DNA from: Zoogloeaceae bacterium
GTDB taxonomy: Bacteria > Pseudomonadota > Gammaproteobacteria > Burkholderiales > Rhodocyclaceae
Direction: 5' to 3'
Assembly: GCA_031274855.1 (NCBI GenBank)
Contig: JAISPO010000160.1
Location: 1-6,507, forward strand
Length of the DNA stretch: 6,507 bases
The translations under genes and the position numbers were made by a program. Numbering within the stretch: the stretch's first letter is position 1; each line of letters opens with the position of its first letter. This document shows positions 1 to 6,204 of the stretch, piece after piece. The notes under the pieces were generated by a model that saw only the letters and a list, made by a program, of their open reading frames with translations, was not told the DNA's origin and searched no databases.

Positions 1-21
1 TTTTCAGGCCCAATCAGGCAC

Positions 22-25
22 AAGG
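22..25 (+). promoter_or_regulatory. weak ribosome binding site of efp
   Basis: An AAGG lies 8 bases before the efp ATG at 34, which is a workable spacing for a short Shine-Dalgarno match. It supports the start at 34, which also gives the normal EF-P N-terminus. The rest of positions 1-33 shows no promoter boxes or hairpin that I can support. Confidence 0.5.
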
Positions 26-33
26 CAAGCAAC

Positions 34-591
34 ATGAAAACCGCACAGGAACTCCGCGCCGGCAACGTCATCATGGTCGGCAATGACCCGCTGGTCGTCC
101 AGAAAGCCGAATACAACAAATCCGGCCGCAACGCCGCCGTCGTCAAGATGAAGCTGAAAAACCTGCTCACCGGCGGCAATTCGGAAACGGTTTACAAGGC
201 CGACGACAAATTCGAACTGGTGATGCTCGAACGCAAGGAATGCACCTACTCCTACTTCGCCGATCCGATGTACGTTTTCATGGATACCGAGTACAACCAG
301 TACGAAGTGGAAGCCGAAAACATGGGCGACGCCCTCAACTACCTTGAAGACGGCATGCCGATGGAAGTTGTCTTCTACGAAGGCCGCGCGATTTCCGCCG
401 ACATGCCCAACTCGGTCGTGCGCGAAGTGATTTACACCGAACCGGCCATCAAGGGCGACACCTCAGGCAAAGTCACCAAGCCCGCCAAGATCAACACCGG
501 CTTTGAAATCCAGGTACCGATTTTCGTCGCCATCGGCGACAAAATCGAAATCGACACCCGTACCGGCGAGTACCGCAACCGCGTGAAATAA
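34..591 (+). CDS. efp: translation elongation factor P (EF-P)
   Basis: EF-P binds ribosomes stalled at consecutive prolines, between the P and E sites, and stimulates peptide bond formation. The 185 residues match the usual length. Three domains fit the family: an N-terminal KOW-like barrel (about 1-63), a central OB domain (about 65-127) and a C-terminal OB domain (about 129-185). The family signature is present at 149-168 (K-x-A-x4-G-x2-I-x-V-P-x2-V-x2-G), and the protein ends with the typical DTRTGEYRNR. The modification loop reads SGRNAA, placing Arg at residue 32 where E. coli has a beta-lysylated Lys34. By family knowledge, Arg32 proteins are rhamnosylated by EarP, so EarP rather than EpmA/EpmB is expected in this genome; that is inference, since earP is not in the window. 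The gene is convergent with nagZ across an 8-base gap with no clear terminator. Confidence 0.97.
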   Translation: MKTAQELRAGNVIMVGNDPLVVQKAEYNKSGRNAAVVKMKLKNLLTGGNSETVYKADDKFELVMLERKECTYSYFADPMYVFMDTEYNQYEVEAENMGDALNYLEDGMPMEVVFYEGRAISADMPNSVVREVIYTEPAIKGDTSGKVTKPAKINTGFEIQVPIFVAIGDKIEIDTRTGEYRNRVK

Positions 592-599
592 CGCCGCCG

Positions 600-1613
600 T
601 TAGGCGAGCGAGGCAATCGCTGCCACGCCCGTTTGATACAAATCGTTTTGCGCGAGCGTTTGCCAGCGCGGGGCGGGTTGCTGCGTGGGGATTAGGCGGG
701 CAATTCGGGCGGCTCTGATTGGATCTGGTTGCGGCTGCCAGTGTTCGAGTAGCGTGGCGACGGATTCGGGGGCGTTGCAGACAGGGAGCATGTCGCATCC
801 TGCTGTCCATGCGGCGTTGGCGCGGTCGAGGATGTTACCGGCGACTGCTGCGCCTTCCATCGACAGGTCATCGCTGAAAATGACGCCATCGAAGCCGATT
901 TGCTGGCGGAGCAGCGAAATCCATGTAGGCGAGAATCCGGCGGGTTTGTCGTCGACTTGCGGGTAAATCACATGCGCGGGCATGACGGCATCGAGGCGGA
1001 GTTTCCGGTAGGGCAGCATGTCGAGCGCAAGCGCGGATAAGTCGCGTTCGTCGATGGGAATTGCTACATGGGAATCCGCCTGCACCCAGCCGTGCCCGGG
1101 GAAGTGTTTGCCGCAGCAGGCCATGCCGGCTTCGCGCATGCCTTCGATCAAAGCGCCGGCCAGGGCAATGACGGCTTTGGGATCGGCATGGAAGGCCCGA
1201 TTGCCGATGATGCCGCTGCGTTCCCAATCCAAATCGAGGTCGGGCGCGAAGGAGAAGTCGACGCCCGATGCGCGTAATTCGGCAGCGAGAACATAGCCTG
1301 TTGCCCGCGCTGCTTCGGTGGCCGCATCGGGGGATTTGTCCCACCATGCGCCGAAATCGCGCATCGCGGGCAGCCGCGTGAAGCCTTCCCGGAAACGCTG
1401 AACCCGCCCGCCTTCGTGATCGACGGCAATCAGCAGAGAGGGTTTGCGCAGCGCGTGAATTTCCGCGCACAGGGCTTGCAGTTGATCGTGCGACTGGTAA
1501 TTGCGGCTGAACAGAATAATGCCGCCGGTCAGCGGATGGCACAGGCGTTCGCGGTCGAGCGCCGATAGTTCCGTACCGGCTATGTCTATCATCAGCGGGC
1601 CGTATTCGCTCAT
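600..1613 (-). CDS. nagZ: beta-N-acetylhexosaminidase (NagZ, glycoside hydrolase family 3)
   Basis: NagZ is a cytoplasmic hydrolase that removes N-acetylglucosamine from anhydro-muropeptides during peptidoglycan recycling. The 337-residue product is close to the family's usual length of about 340. Visible motifs are DHEGGRVQR (65-73, substrate pocket), KHFPGHG (169-175) followed by D180-S-H182 (the Asp/His dyad typical of NagZ), and FSDDLSM (246-252), where D248 is the expected nucleophile. I placed the start at 1613, not at the longer in-frame ATG at 1649, for three reasons: the protein then begins MSEYGPLMIDIAG like known NagZ proteins, the ATG overlaps the acpS stop as ATGA, and a GGAG lies 8 bases upstream. 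The last gene of the - strand block, it is probably translationally coupled to acpS. No signal peptide is seen, in line with cytoplasmic action. In some bacteria NagZ products induce AmpC beta-lactamase; nothing here tests that. Confidence 0.95.
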   Translation of the reverse strand: MSEYGPLMIDIAGTELSALDRERLCHPLTGGIILFSRNYQSHDQLQALCAEIHALRKPSLLIAVDHEGGRVQRFREGFTRLPAMRDFGAWWDKSPDAATEAARATGYVLAAELRASGVDFSFAPDLDLDWERSGIIGNRAFHADPKAVIALAGALIEGMREAGMACCGKHFPGHGWVQADSHVAIPIDERDLSALALDMLPYRKLRLDAVMPAHVIYPQVDDKPAGFSPTWISLLRQQIGFDGVIFSDDLSMEGAAVAGNILDRANAAWTAGCDMLPVCNAPESVATLLEHWQPQPDPIRAARIARLIPTQQPAPRWQTLAQNDLYQTGVAAIASLA

Positions 1614-1990
1614 TGCTGTTGCTCCACCACGGCAAAGGCCAGGGCGCAATCGTGTTCATCGCTGATCGAAAGATGAGACGTCAAGCTCCGCACTCTCAGG
1701 TAGTTCGTCAATTCCGGCGCGAATTTGAAATAGGGTTTGCCAAGCTCGTTGTGCGCAATGCTTATCGCATTGAACGTTACCGGAGCGCGAATGCCGGTGC
1801 CCAGCGCCTTCGCCAGGGCTTCCTTGGCGGCAAAACGCTTGGCCAGAAAACGCGCAGGCTCTGCGGCTGCGCGGCATTCATCGTATTCTTCCGGCGCGAG
1901 AATCCGCTCCAGCGCCCGTTCGCCGTGGCGTTCCCACAGTTGAGCCATGCGGGCAATCGCCACGATGTCGGTGCCGATGCCGAAGATCAT
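1610..1990 (-). CDS. acpS: holo-[acyl-carrier-protein] synthase
   Basis: AcpS transfers the 4'-phosphopantetheine arm from coenzyme A to the serine of apo-acyl carrier protein, making ACP active for fatty acid synthesis. The 126 residues match the usual length. Both hallmark motifs of the AcpS-type transferase fold are present: GIGTDIV at 4-10, with D8 as a Mg2+ ligand, and RFLAKRFAAKEALAKALGTG at 47-66, with E57 as the second metal ligand. The C-terminal SHLSISDEHDCALAFAVVE is also typical. The start ATG overlaps the pdxJ stop as ATGA and no clear Shine-Dalgarno sequence precedes it, which suggests coupling to pdxJ translation. The pdxJ-acpS pairing is widespread in proteobacteria. The stop overlaps the nagZ start in the same ATGA way. 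Confidence 0.97.
   Translation of the reverse strand: MIFGIGTDIVAIARMAQLWERHGERALERILAPEEYDECRAAAEPARFLAKRFAAKEALAKALGTGIRAPVTFNAISIAHNELGKPYFKFAPELTNYLRVRSLTSHLSISDEHDCALAFAVVEQQQ
1622..1625 (-). promoter_or_regulatory. ribosome binding site of nagZ (decides the start)
   Basis: On the - strand GGAG sits 8 bases before the ATG at 1613, inside the 3' end of acpS. It favours the start at 1613 over the in-frame upstream ATG at 1649, which would add 12 residues unlike any NagZ N-terminus I know. Confidence 0.65.
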
Positions 1991-2748
1991 GGAGTGCGTG
2001 GCGAGGCTGCCGCCTCGCGCATCAGGCGTTTCATTTCGGCGACGGCTTCGCGCATTCCGACCATGACGGCGCGGCTGACAATGGCGTGGCCGATGTGCAG
2101 TTCCCGAATGCCGGACATTTGCGCAATCGGCTGGACGTTGTAATAGGTCAGCGCGTGACCGGCGTTGAAACGCATGCCGAGATCGCGGATGGCGCGGCCC
2201 GCCACGCGAATTTTCTCAAGCTCAATGCTGGCCGCGGGGCTTTCCGCGTCGCGGCCATGCGCGAAAAACGCATGGGCATAGGGGCCGGTGTGAATCTCGC
2301 AGACGCGGGCGCCGATACGCGCCGCCGCTTCGATTTGCCGCAATTCGGCGTCGATGAAAACGCTGCTGACGATACCGGCTTCGGACAGACGGGCAACAAC
2401 CGCTTTCAGTTTTTGCTCTTGTCCGGCAACATCAAGGCCGCCTTCAGTGGTGATTTCGTGACGCCCTTCTGGAACCAGCATGGCCATCTGCGGCTTGATG
2501 CGGCAAGCGATGCCGGTCATTTCCTCCGTGGCCGCCATTTCCAGATTGAGCTTGATATGCGTGAGTTCGCCCAGACGCTGCACATCGTGATCCTGAATGT
2601 GCCGCCTGTCCTCGCGCAAATGCACCGTGATACCGTCCGCCCCGCCCAGATGGGCTTCGACAGCCGCCCACACCGGATCGGGTTCCCAGGTGCGGCGAGC
2701 CTGCCGGAGGGTGGCAACGTGGTCGATATTGACGCCCAGTTCGATCAT
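1987..2748 (-). CDS. pdxJ: pyridoxine 5'-phosphate synthase
   Basis: PdxJ condenses 1-deoxy-D-xylulose 5-phosphate with 3-amino-2-oxopropyl phosphate (1-amino-acetone 3-phosphate) to make pyridoxine 5'-phosphate. This is the ring-closing step of the DXP-dependent vitamin B6 pathway, in the cytoplasm. The 253 residues form a TIM-barrel family member with all its signatures: GVNIDHVATLRQAR (5-18), ADGITVHLREDRRHI (37-51) with H43 and R45, NLEMAATEEM (68-77) with E70, TTEGGLDVAGQ (100-110), EIHTGPYA (151-158), NAGHALTYYNV (195-205) with H198, and the phosphate-binding HIGHAIVSRA (218-227). H43, E70 and H198 correspond to the catalytic residues of the E. coli enzyme. The ATG overlaps the recO stop as ATGA. 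An AGGA lies only 3 bases and a GGAG 11 bases upstream, both off the best spacing. The C-terminal tail after about residue 246 is slightly longer than in E. coli. Confidence 0.97.
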   Translation of the reverse strand: MIELGVNIDHVATLRQARRTWEPDPVWAAVEAHLGGADGITVHLREDRRHIQDHDVQRLGELTHIKLNLEMAATEEMTGIACRIKPQMAMLVPEGRHEITTEGGLDVAGQEQKLKAVVARLSEAGIVSSVFIDAELRQIEAAARIGARVCEIHTGPYAHAFFAHGRDAESPAASIELEKIRVAGRAIRDLGMRFNAGHALTYYNVQPIAQMSGIRELHIGHAIVSRAVMVGMREAVAEMKRLMREAAASPRTP

Positions 2749-3467
2749 AGTTCCTGCAACTCCACAAAAACACGCCGCGATTGCAGCGTTTGATTTCCGA
2801 GATAGTACGACATCAGTTGGCGCATCAGCAGTTTGCTTTCAGTCAGGGTGCGCGGATCGCTGTAGTCGTCCGCCGCCAGATCGAGCAGCGTTTTGCCGGA
2901 AACTGCCGGCCCAAACGATACGCCACTTGCTTCAACAATGCCGCGTTCCATCTGGTATTCGTATTGTCCGTCGGGCCGTATGTTTGCGCCGGAACCGGCT
3001 TCGCGGTCGAGAACGAGGCCATAGCCCAGTTCTCGCAACAGCGATTTTTCGAAACGGCGCAGTTCGACGGTTTCGCTGGCGCCTTTGGCAAGCGCGGCCA
3101 GCGTTTCCGCATAGGCGTTGAAAAGCGCGGGATGCGCGTCCTCGCGCGGCAGCAGCTTGAGCAGAAGTTCATTGAGGTAATAGCCGAGCAAAAGGCTGTG
3201 GCCCTGCAAGGGCAGCAGACCGCCGACCCATTCGGCTTTCGCCAGCGTTTTGACTTCGCCGCCGCCGAACCAGCCAAGCTCCAGCGGCTGAAACCCAAGC
3301 AGTACGCCGCGCAATGCCGAGCGTGGCCGCCGCGCGCCGCGGGCGAGCAAGGCCAAGCGGCCGTGGTCACGCGCGAAAACTTCCAATACCAGACTGGTTT
3401 CTGAAAACGGATGGGCGTGCAACAGAAAGGCCGCAGCGCCGTCGATTCGCTGGCGCTGCCCGCTCAT
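2745..3467 (-). CDS. recO: DNA repair protein RecO
   Basis: RecO works with RecR (and RecF) to load RecA onto SSB-coated single-stranded DNA and to anneal complementary strands in RecF-pathway recombination repair. The 240 residues match the usual length. The N-terminal OB-fold begins AAFLLHAHPFSETSLVLEVF (11-30) followed by the basic ARGARRPRS (42-50), typical of the family. A helical C-terminal domain includes ELRRFEKSLLRELGYGL (135-151) and ends with LMRQLMSYYLGNQTLQSRR (214-232), a characteristic RecO tail. There is no cysteine in the protein, so the zinc-binding cluster of some RecO proteins is absent. The start overlaps the era stop as ATGA with no strong Shine-Dalgarno sequence. RecO next to Era is a long-standing neighbourhood in proteobacteria. 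Sequence conservation in this family is low, so the call rests on these motifs plus context. Confidence 0.94.
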   Translation of the reverse strand: MSGQRQRIDGAAAFLLHAHPFSETSLVLEVFARDHGRLALLARGARRPRSALRGVLLGFQPLELGWFGGGEVKTLAKAEWVGGLLPLQGHSLLLGYYLNELLLKLLPREDAHPALFNAYAETLAALAKGASETVELRRFEKSLLRELGYGLVLDREAGSGANIRPDGQYEYQMERGIVEASGVSFGPAVSGKTLLDLAADDYSDPRTLTESKLLMRQLMSYYLGNQTLQSRRVFVELQEL

Positions 3468-4354
3468 TCGTAACCGAGGCTCTTGAGCGCCCGCTCGTTA
3501 TCGGCCCAACCGCTTTTGACCTTGACCCAGGTTTCGAGCCAGACCTTGCCGCCGAACAGCGTTTCCATTTCCTTGCGGGCATCGCTCGATATCCGCTTGA
3601 GGTGTTCGCCGCCTTTGCCGATGACAATGGCTTTGTGCGCGGGTTTGTCGACAACCACGGCGGCGTAGATGCGGCGCAAAGCGCCCTCCTGCTCGAACTT
3701 TTCGATCTCGACCGTCATGCCATAGGGCAATTCTTCGCCGAGATTGCGGAACAGTTTTTCGCGCAGCATTTCCGCCGCGAGAAAACGCTCGGAGCGGTCG
3801 GTAATGTCATCGGCCCCGAAAACCGGCGGAGCTTCGGGCAGGAAGCGGGACGCGACCTTGAGCAGCTCGTCGAGGTTGTGACCCTTTTCGGCGCTGATCG
3901 GCACAACAGCCGCGAAGGGGAATTCTTCAGCGGCCTTCTGGATGAAAGGCAGTACCGTGTCGCGCTCGGCCAGCCGGTCGATTTTGTTGACGATCAGAAC
4001 AGCGGGACGGTCTTTCGGCAGCAGGGAAATCAACTCCTTCTCGCCGCTGCCCCAGCGCCCTGCTTCGACCATCAGGAGCACGGCATCGACCTCGGCAAGC
4101 GCCTGTGTAATGCTCCGGTTCATCATCCGGTTGAGCGCGTTGCGATGTTGAGTCTGAAAGCCCGGCGTGTCGACAAAAATGAACTGGCAGGCATCCGTGG
4201 TAAGGACGCCGTGAATGCGATGGCGCGTCGTTTGCGCCTTGCGCGAGGTGATGCTGACCTTCGCGCCAATCAGGCGATTGAGCAAGGTGGACTTGCCGAC
4301 ATTGGGACGGCCAACGATGGCAAGATAACCGGTGTGAAAAGCTGCTGTATTCAT
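3464..4354 (-). CDS. era: GTPase Era, ribosome small-subunit assembly factor
   Basis: Era is an essential-type GTPase that binds the 3' end of 16S rRNA and helps mature the 30S subunit. With the start at 4354 the product is 296 residues, close to the E. coli length of 301. All G motifs are present: G1 GRPNVGKST (15-23), the switch I region around TTRHRIHG (42-49), G3 DTPG (62-65), G4 NKID (123-126) and G5 SAEKG (154-158). A type II KH domain follows, with its GKGG loop at 246-249 and the common C-terminal WVKVKSGWADNERALKSLGY. The frame stays open upstream to an ATG at 4459, but those 35 extra residues lie inside rnc, are Arg/Gln/Pro-rich and unlike Era. The ATG at 4354 follows the rnc stop by 2 bases. 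The rnc-era order is conserved across bacteria, and both proteins act on rRNA. Confidence 0.97.
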   Translation of the reverse strand: MNTAAFHTGYLAIVGRPNVGKSTLLNRLIGAKVSITSRKAQTTRHRIHGVLTTDACQFIFVDTPGFQTQHRNALNRMMNRSITQALAEVDAVLLMVEAGRWGSGEKELISLLPKDRPAVLIVNKIDRLAERDTVLPFIQKAAEEFPFAAVVPISAEKGHNLDELLKVASRFLPEAPPVFGADDITDRSERFLAAEMLREKLFRNLGEELPYGMTVEIEKFEQEGALRRIYAAVVVDKPAHKAIVIGKGGEHLKRISSDARKEMETLFGGKVWLETWVKVKSGWADNERALKSLGYE

Positions 4355-4356
4355 GT

Positions 4357-5022
4357 TCAAGCCATTTGCTGAATGGCCGATTTCGCGGCGGCCTGCTCGG
4401 CGTGGCGGCGGCTGCTGCCTTTGCCTACGGTGTTGATTGACAGCGCGGGAATCGCGCATTCAATCTCGAATTCCTGATTGTGCAGTTCGCCGCGGGTTGC
4501 CAGCAGGTTGTACTGCGGTAAGGGCAGCTTGCGCGCTTGCAGCAGCTCCTGCAATTCGGTCTTGGCGTCTTTGCCGGAAACCTTCGGGTCCAGTTCCGCC
4601 AACAAGGGCTGATAGAGTTTCTCGATCACACGCCGCGCTTCAGCAAAACCGGCATCGAGATAGATCGCGCCGAAAACGGCTTCCAGCGCATCGGCCAGAA
4701 TCGAGGGACGGCGAAAGCCGCCGCTTTTCAACTCGCCCTCGCCCAAGCGCAGGGCGTCGCCAAGTTCGAGGTTTTGGGCAATTTCCGCCAGCGTGTCCTG
4801 CTTGACCAGATTGGCGCGCTGCCGCGACAAATCACCTTCGCGCAGGGCGGCGAATTTCTCGTACAGAGCGGTTGCAATCACGCAACTGAGGACGGAATCG
4901 CCGAGAAATTCAAGCCGCTCATTATGCGGCGAACCGAAGCTGCGATGCGTCAACGCCTGCAACAGCAGCTTGGGTTGGACGAAAGGATGGTCGAGCGCCT
5001 TTTCCAGACTATCCTGCTTCAT
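4357..5022 (-). CDS. rnc: ribonuclease III
   Basis: RNase III cleaves double-stranded RNA, notably the stems around 16S and 23S rRNA in the primary transcript, and processes or degrades some mRNAs. The 221 residues fit the family. The catalytic domain carries HNERLEFLGDS (33-43), with E35, E38 and D42 matching E38, E41 and D45 of the E. coli enzyme, and DALEAVFGAIYLDAG (111-125), with metal ligands D111 and E114. A double-stranded-RNA-binding domain spans about 152-220 and ends with the usual GKGSSRRHAEQAAAKSAI. The ATG overlaps the stop of the upstream DUF4845 gene by one base (TAATG). No Shine-Dalgarno match precedes it, so translation probably depends on re-initiation. In E. coli RNase III cuts its own leader and represses itself; that leader is not evident here because the gene is internal to the block. 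Confidence 0.98.
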   Translation of the reverse strand: MKQDSLEKALDHPFVQPKLLLQALTHRSFGSPHNERLEFLGDSVLSCVIATALYEKFAALREGDLSRQRANLVKQDTLAEIAQNLELGDALRLGEGELKSGGFRRPSILADALEAVFGAIYLDAGFAEARRVIEKLYQPLLAELDPKVSGKDAKTELQELLQARKLPLPQYNLLATRGELHNQEFEIECAIPALSINTVGKGSSRRHAEQAAAKSAIQQMA

Positions 5023-5399
5023 TAGTGTTTTGTCGAAGTCCGATATCGGTAGTCGATCACCAAACTGACTGGGCCAAACAGGTGAGTCTCCCTGCGATAG
5101 TCAAAGGAAAGAACCACGCGATTGCCACTATGGGCGATCTGGATATCGCCGGGTTTGACGGCGCTGATATCGTCGATGCTCGCGCGCCGCTGGTAGGCAG
5201 CGCGGATGCCTTCCGCCGAGATTTCTTTCGTGGCCGGATCCTGAACTATCGCATTGAGATTGGCGACAATCTTCTGATATTCCACCGCATCGGGAATCAG
5301 TTTCACCGCCAATATCACAAGCAGGATGATGATGATACCGGTCAACAACATGCCGGTAAGGGTAATCCCTTGCTGGTAAGTTCTGGTCGCGTTACGCAT
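5022..5399 (-). CDS. DUF4845-family single-span membrane protein with prepilin-like N-terminus
   Basis: The product is 125 residues of unknown function. A short basic leader (MRNATRTYQQG) precedes ITLTGMLLTG and one strongly hydrophobic segment at about 12-35, after which KLIPDAVEYQKI begins a soluble region presumably on the periplasmic side. This arrangement, and the position between lepB and rnc, match the DUF4845 family of proteobacteria. The N-terminus resembles a type IV prepilin (Gly before a hydrophobic stretch), but the residue at +5 after that Gly is Gly rather than the Glu of true pilins, so processing by a prepilin peptidase is uncertain. I chose the ATG at 5399 over an in-frame ATG at 5426: AAGGAG lies 6 bases before 5399, and the longer form would overlap lepB by 17 bases and add nine residues not typical of the family. 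The stop overlaps the rnc start by one base. Confidence 0.85.
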   Translation of the reverse strand: MRNATRTYQQGITLTGMLLTGIIIILLVILAVKLIPDAVEYQKIVANLNAIVQDPATKEISAEGIRAAYQRRASIDDISAVKPGDIQIAHSGNRVVLSFDYRRETHLFGPVSLVIDYRYRTSTKH

Positions 5400-5405
5400 T
5401 CCGCA

Positions 5406-5411
5406 CTCCTT
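5406..5411 (-). promoter_or_regulatory. strong ribosome binding site of the DUF4845 gene
   Basis: AAGGAG on the - strand sits 6 bases before the ATG at 5399 and shares bases with the lepB stop codon (TAAGGAG). It is the best Shine-Dalgarno match I see in the - strand block and settles the start of this gene. Confidence 0.8.
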
Positions 5412-6204
5412 ATTCGAATGAGCCAATACGCTTCAAATCCCCGAAATTAAACCAGATAAAGAAGGCTTTGCCGACAATATTTTCATCGGGAACGAAGCCC
5501 CAGTAGCGGCTGTCCTCCGAGTTGTCGCGGTTGTCGCCCATCATGAAATACTGACCGGCCGGAATCTCGCAAGAGAAGCCCTCACTATTGTATTGGCATT
5601 TTTCGCGCTGGGGATAGCCCTGAATCCTGCTCGGGTTGGCATACGGCGGCGCTTCGTTGATCAGCAGAACATCATGTTCGACATTGCCGAGGGTTTCGAG
5701 AAAACGCGGCGTGTAATAGAACTTTTTCTCGTCGATATAGCTGCCGTTCGGCTGCATGGGCATCGGCTGGCCGTTGATCGTCAGGCGCTTGTTGAGATAT
5801 TCAATCTTGTCGCCGGGCAAGCCGATAACCCGCTTGATGTAATTGAGACTTGGATCCGGCGGAAAACGGAACACCATCACGTCGCCGCGCTGCGGCGAAC
5901 CGGCCTCGATTACCTTCTTGTTGATGACCGGAAGACGGATTCCGTAAGTGTATTTGTTGACCAGAATGAAATCGCCTGTGAGCAGGGTCGGCATCATCGA
6001 CTCAGAGGGGATTCTGAACGGTTCGACCAGAAACGACCTGAGCAAAAAGACAATCAGGATGACCGGAAAGAAACCGGCGCCCCATTCGACCCAGAACGGA
6101 TCTTTCGCCCGCGCCGCGCGCTTGGGGCGGAACACATAGCGGTCGGCGATCCATAAAACGCCGGTGACGATGGTTAATACGAACAGGATCAGGGCAAAGT
6201 CCAT
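5410..6204 (-). CDS. lepB: signal peptidase I (leader peptidase)
   Basis: LepB cleaves signal peptides from exported preproteins at the outer face of the inner membrane. The 264 residues show two membrane segments (about 3-20 and 42-58) separated by a basic loop (RPKRAARAK, 26-34), as in the two-span proteobacterial enzymes. The catalytic domain has box B IPSESMMPTLLTGDF (65-79), with nucleophile S69; RGDVMVFRFP (106-115); KRVIGLPGD (124-132), with general-base K124; and box E GDNRDNSEDSRYWG (223-236). Cysteines C203 and C212 lie in the region where E. coli LepB has a disulfide and may pair. The ATG directly follows the lepA stop with no intervening base (TAAATG), with only a loose GAGAG-type match upstream. 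lepA-lepB is a classic operon pair. Confidence 0.97.
   Translation of the reverse strand: MDFALILFVLTIVTGVLWIADRYVFRPKRAARAKDPFWVEWGAGFFPVILIVFLLRSFLVEPFRIPSESMMPTLLTGDFILVNKYTYGIRLPVINKKVIEAGSPQRGDVMVFRFPPDPSLNYIKRVIGLPGDKIEYLNKRLTINGQPMPMQPNGSYIDEKKFYYTPRFLETLGNVEHDVLLINEAPPYANPSRIQGYPQREKCQYNSEGFSCEIPAGQYFMMGDNRDNSEDSRYWGFVPDENIVGKAFFIWFNFGDLKRIGSFE

Noticed and set aside
2..37. Possible tail of an upstream gene (earP?) ending in ATGA at the efp start
   Set aside because: One frame is open from position 2 and stops at 35-37, overlapping the efp ATG. However, its eleven codons include AGG, TCA, ACA and GCA, unlike the GC-ending codons of the neighbouring genes, and the peptide matches nothing I know. 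It is more likely a leader; sequence to the left would decide.
592..620. Terminator hairpins between efp and nagZ
   Set aside because: The stems are only 4 base pairs and no T run follows on either strand, so I do not call a Rho-independent terminator.
868..1659. A 263-codon open frame on the - strand in another phase over nagZ
   Set aside because: It overlaps nagZ, whose catalytic motifs are intact, and its Arg/Ser/Ala-rich product shows no domain; it is an out-of-frame shadow.
3314..4372. A 352-codon open frame on the + strand antisense to recO and era
   Set aside because: It lies wholly opposite two well-supported genes. Its product is Arg/Ala/Gln-rich with no recognisable motif, as expected for the complement of GC-rich codons. 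Similar shadows occur at 2086-2793, 1613-2143, 4537-5025 and 5593-6156 on the + strand.
5325..5336. Four tandem GAT units, a possible slippage or phase-variation tract
   Set aside because: They encode four isoleucines of the DUF4845 membrane segment in frame. Four units of a trinucleotide are too few to suggest phase variation, and a change would not shift the frame.
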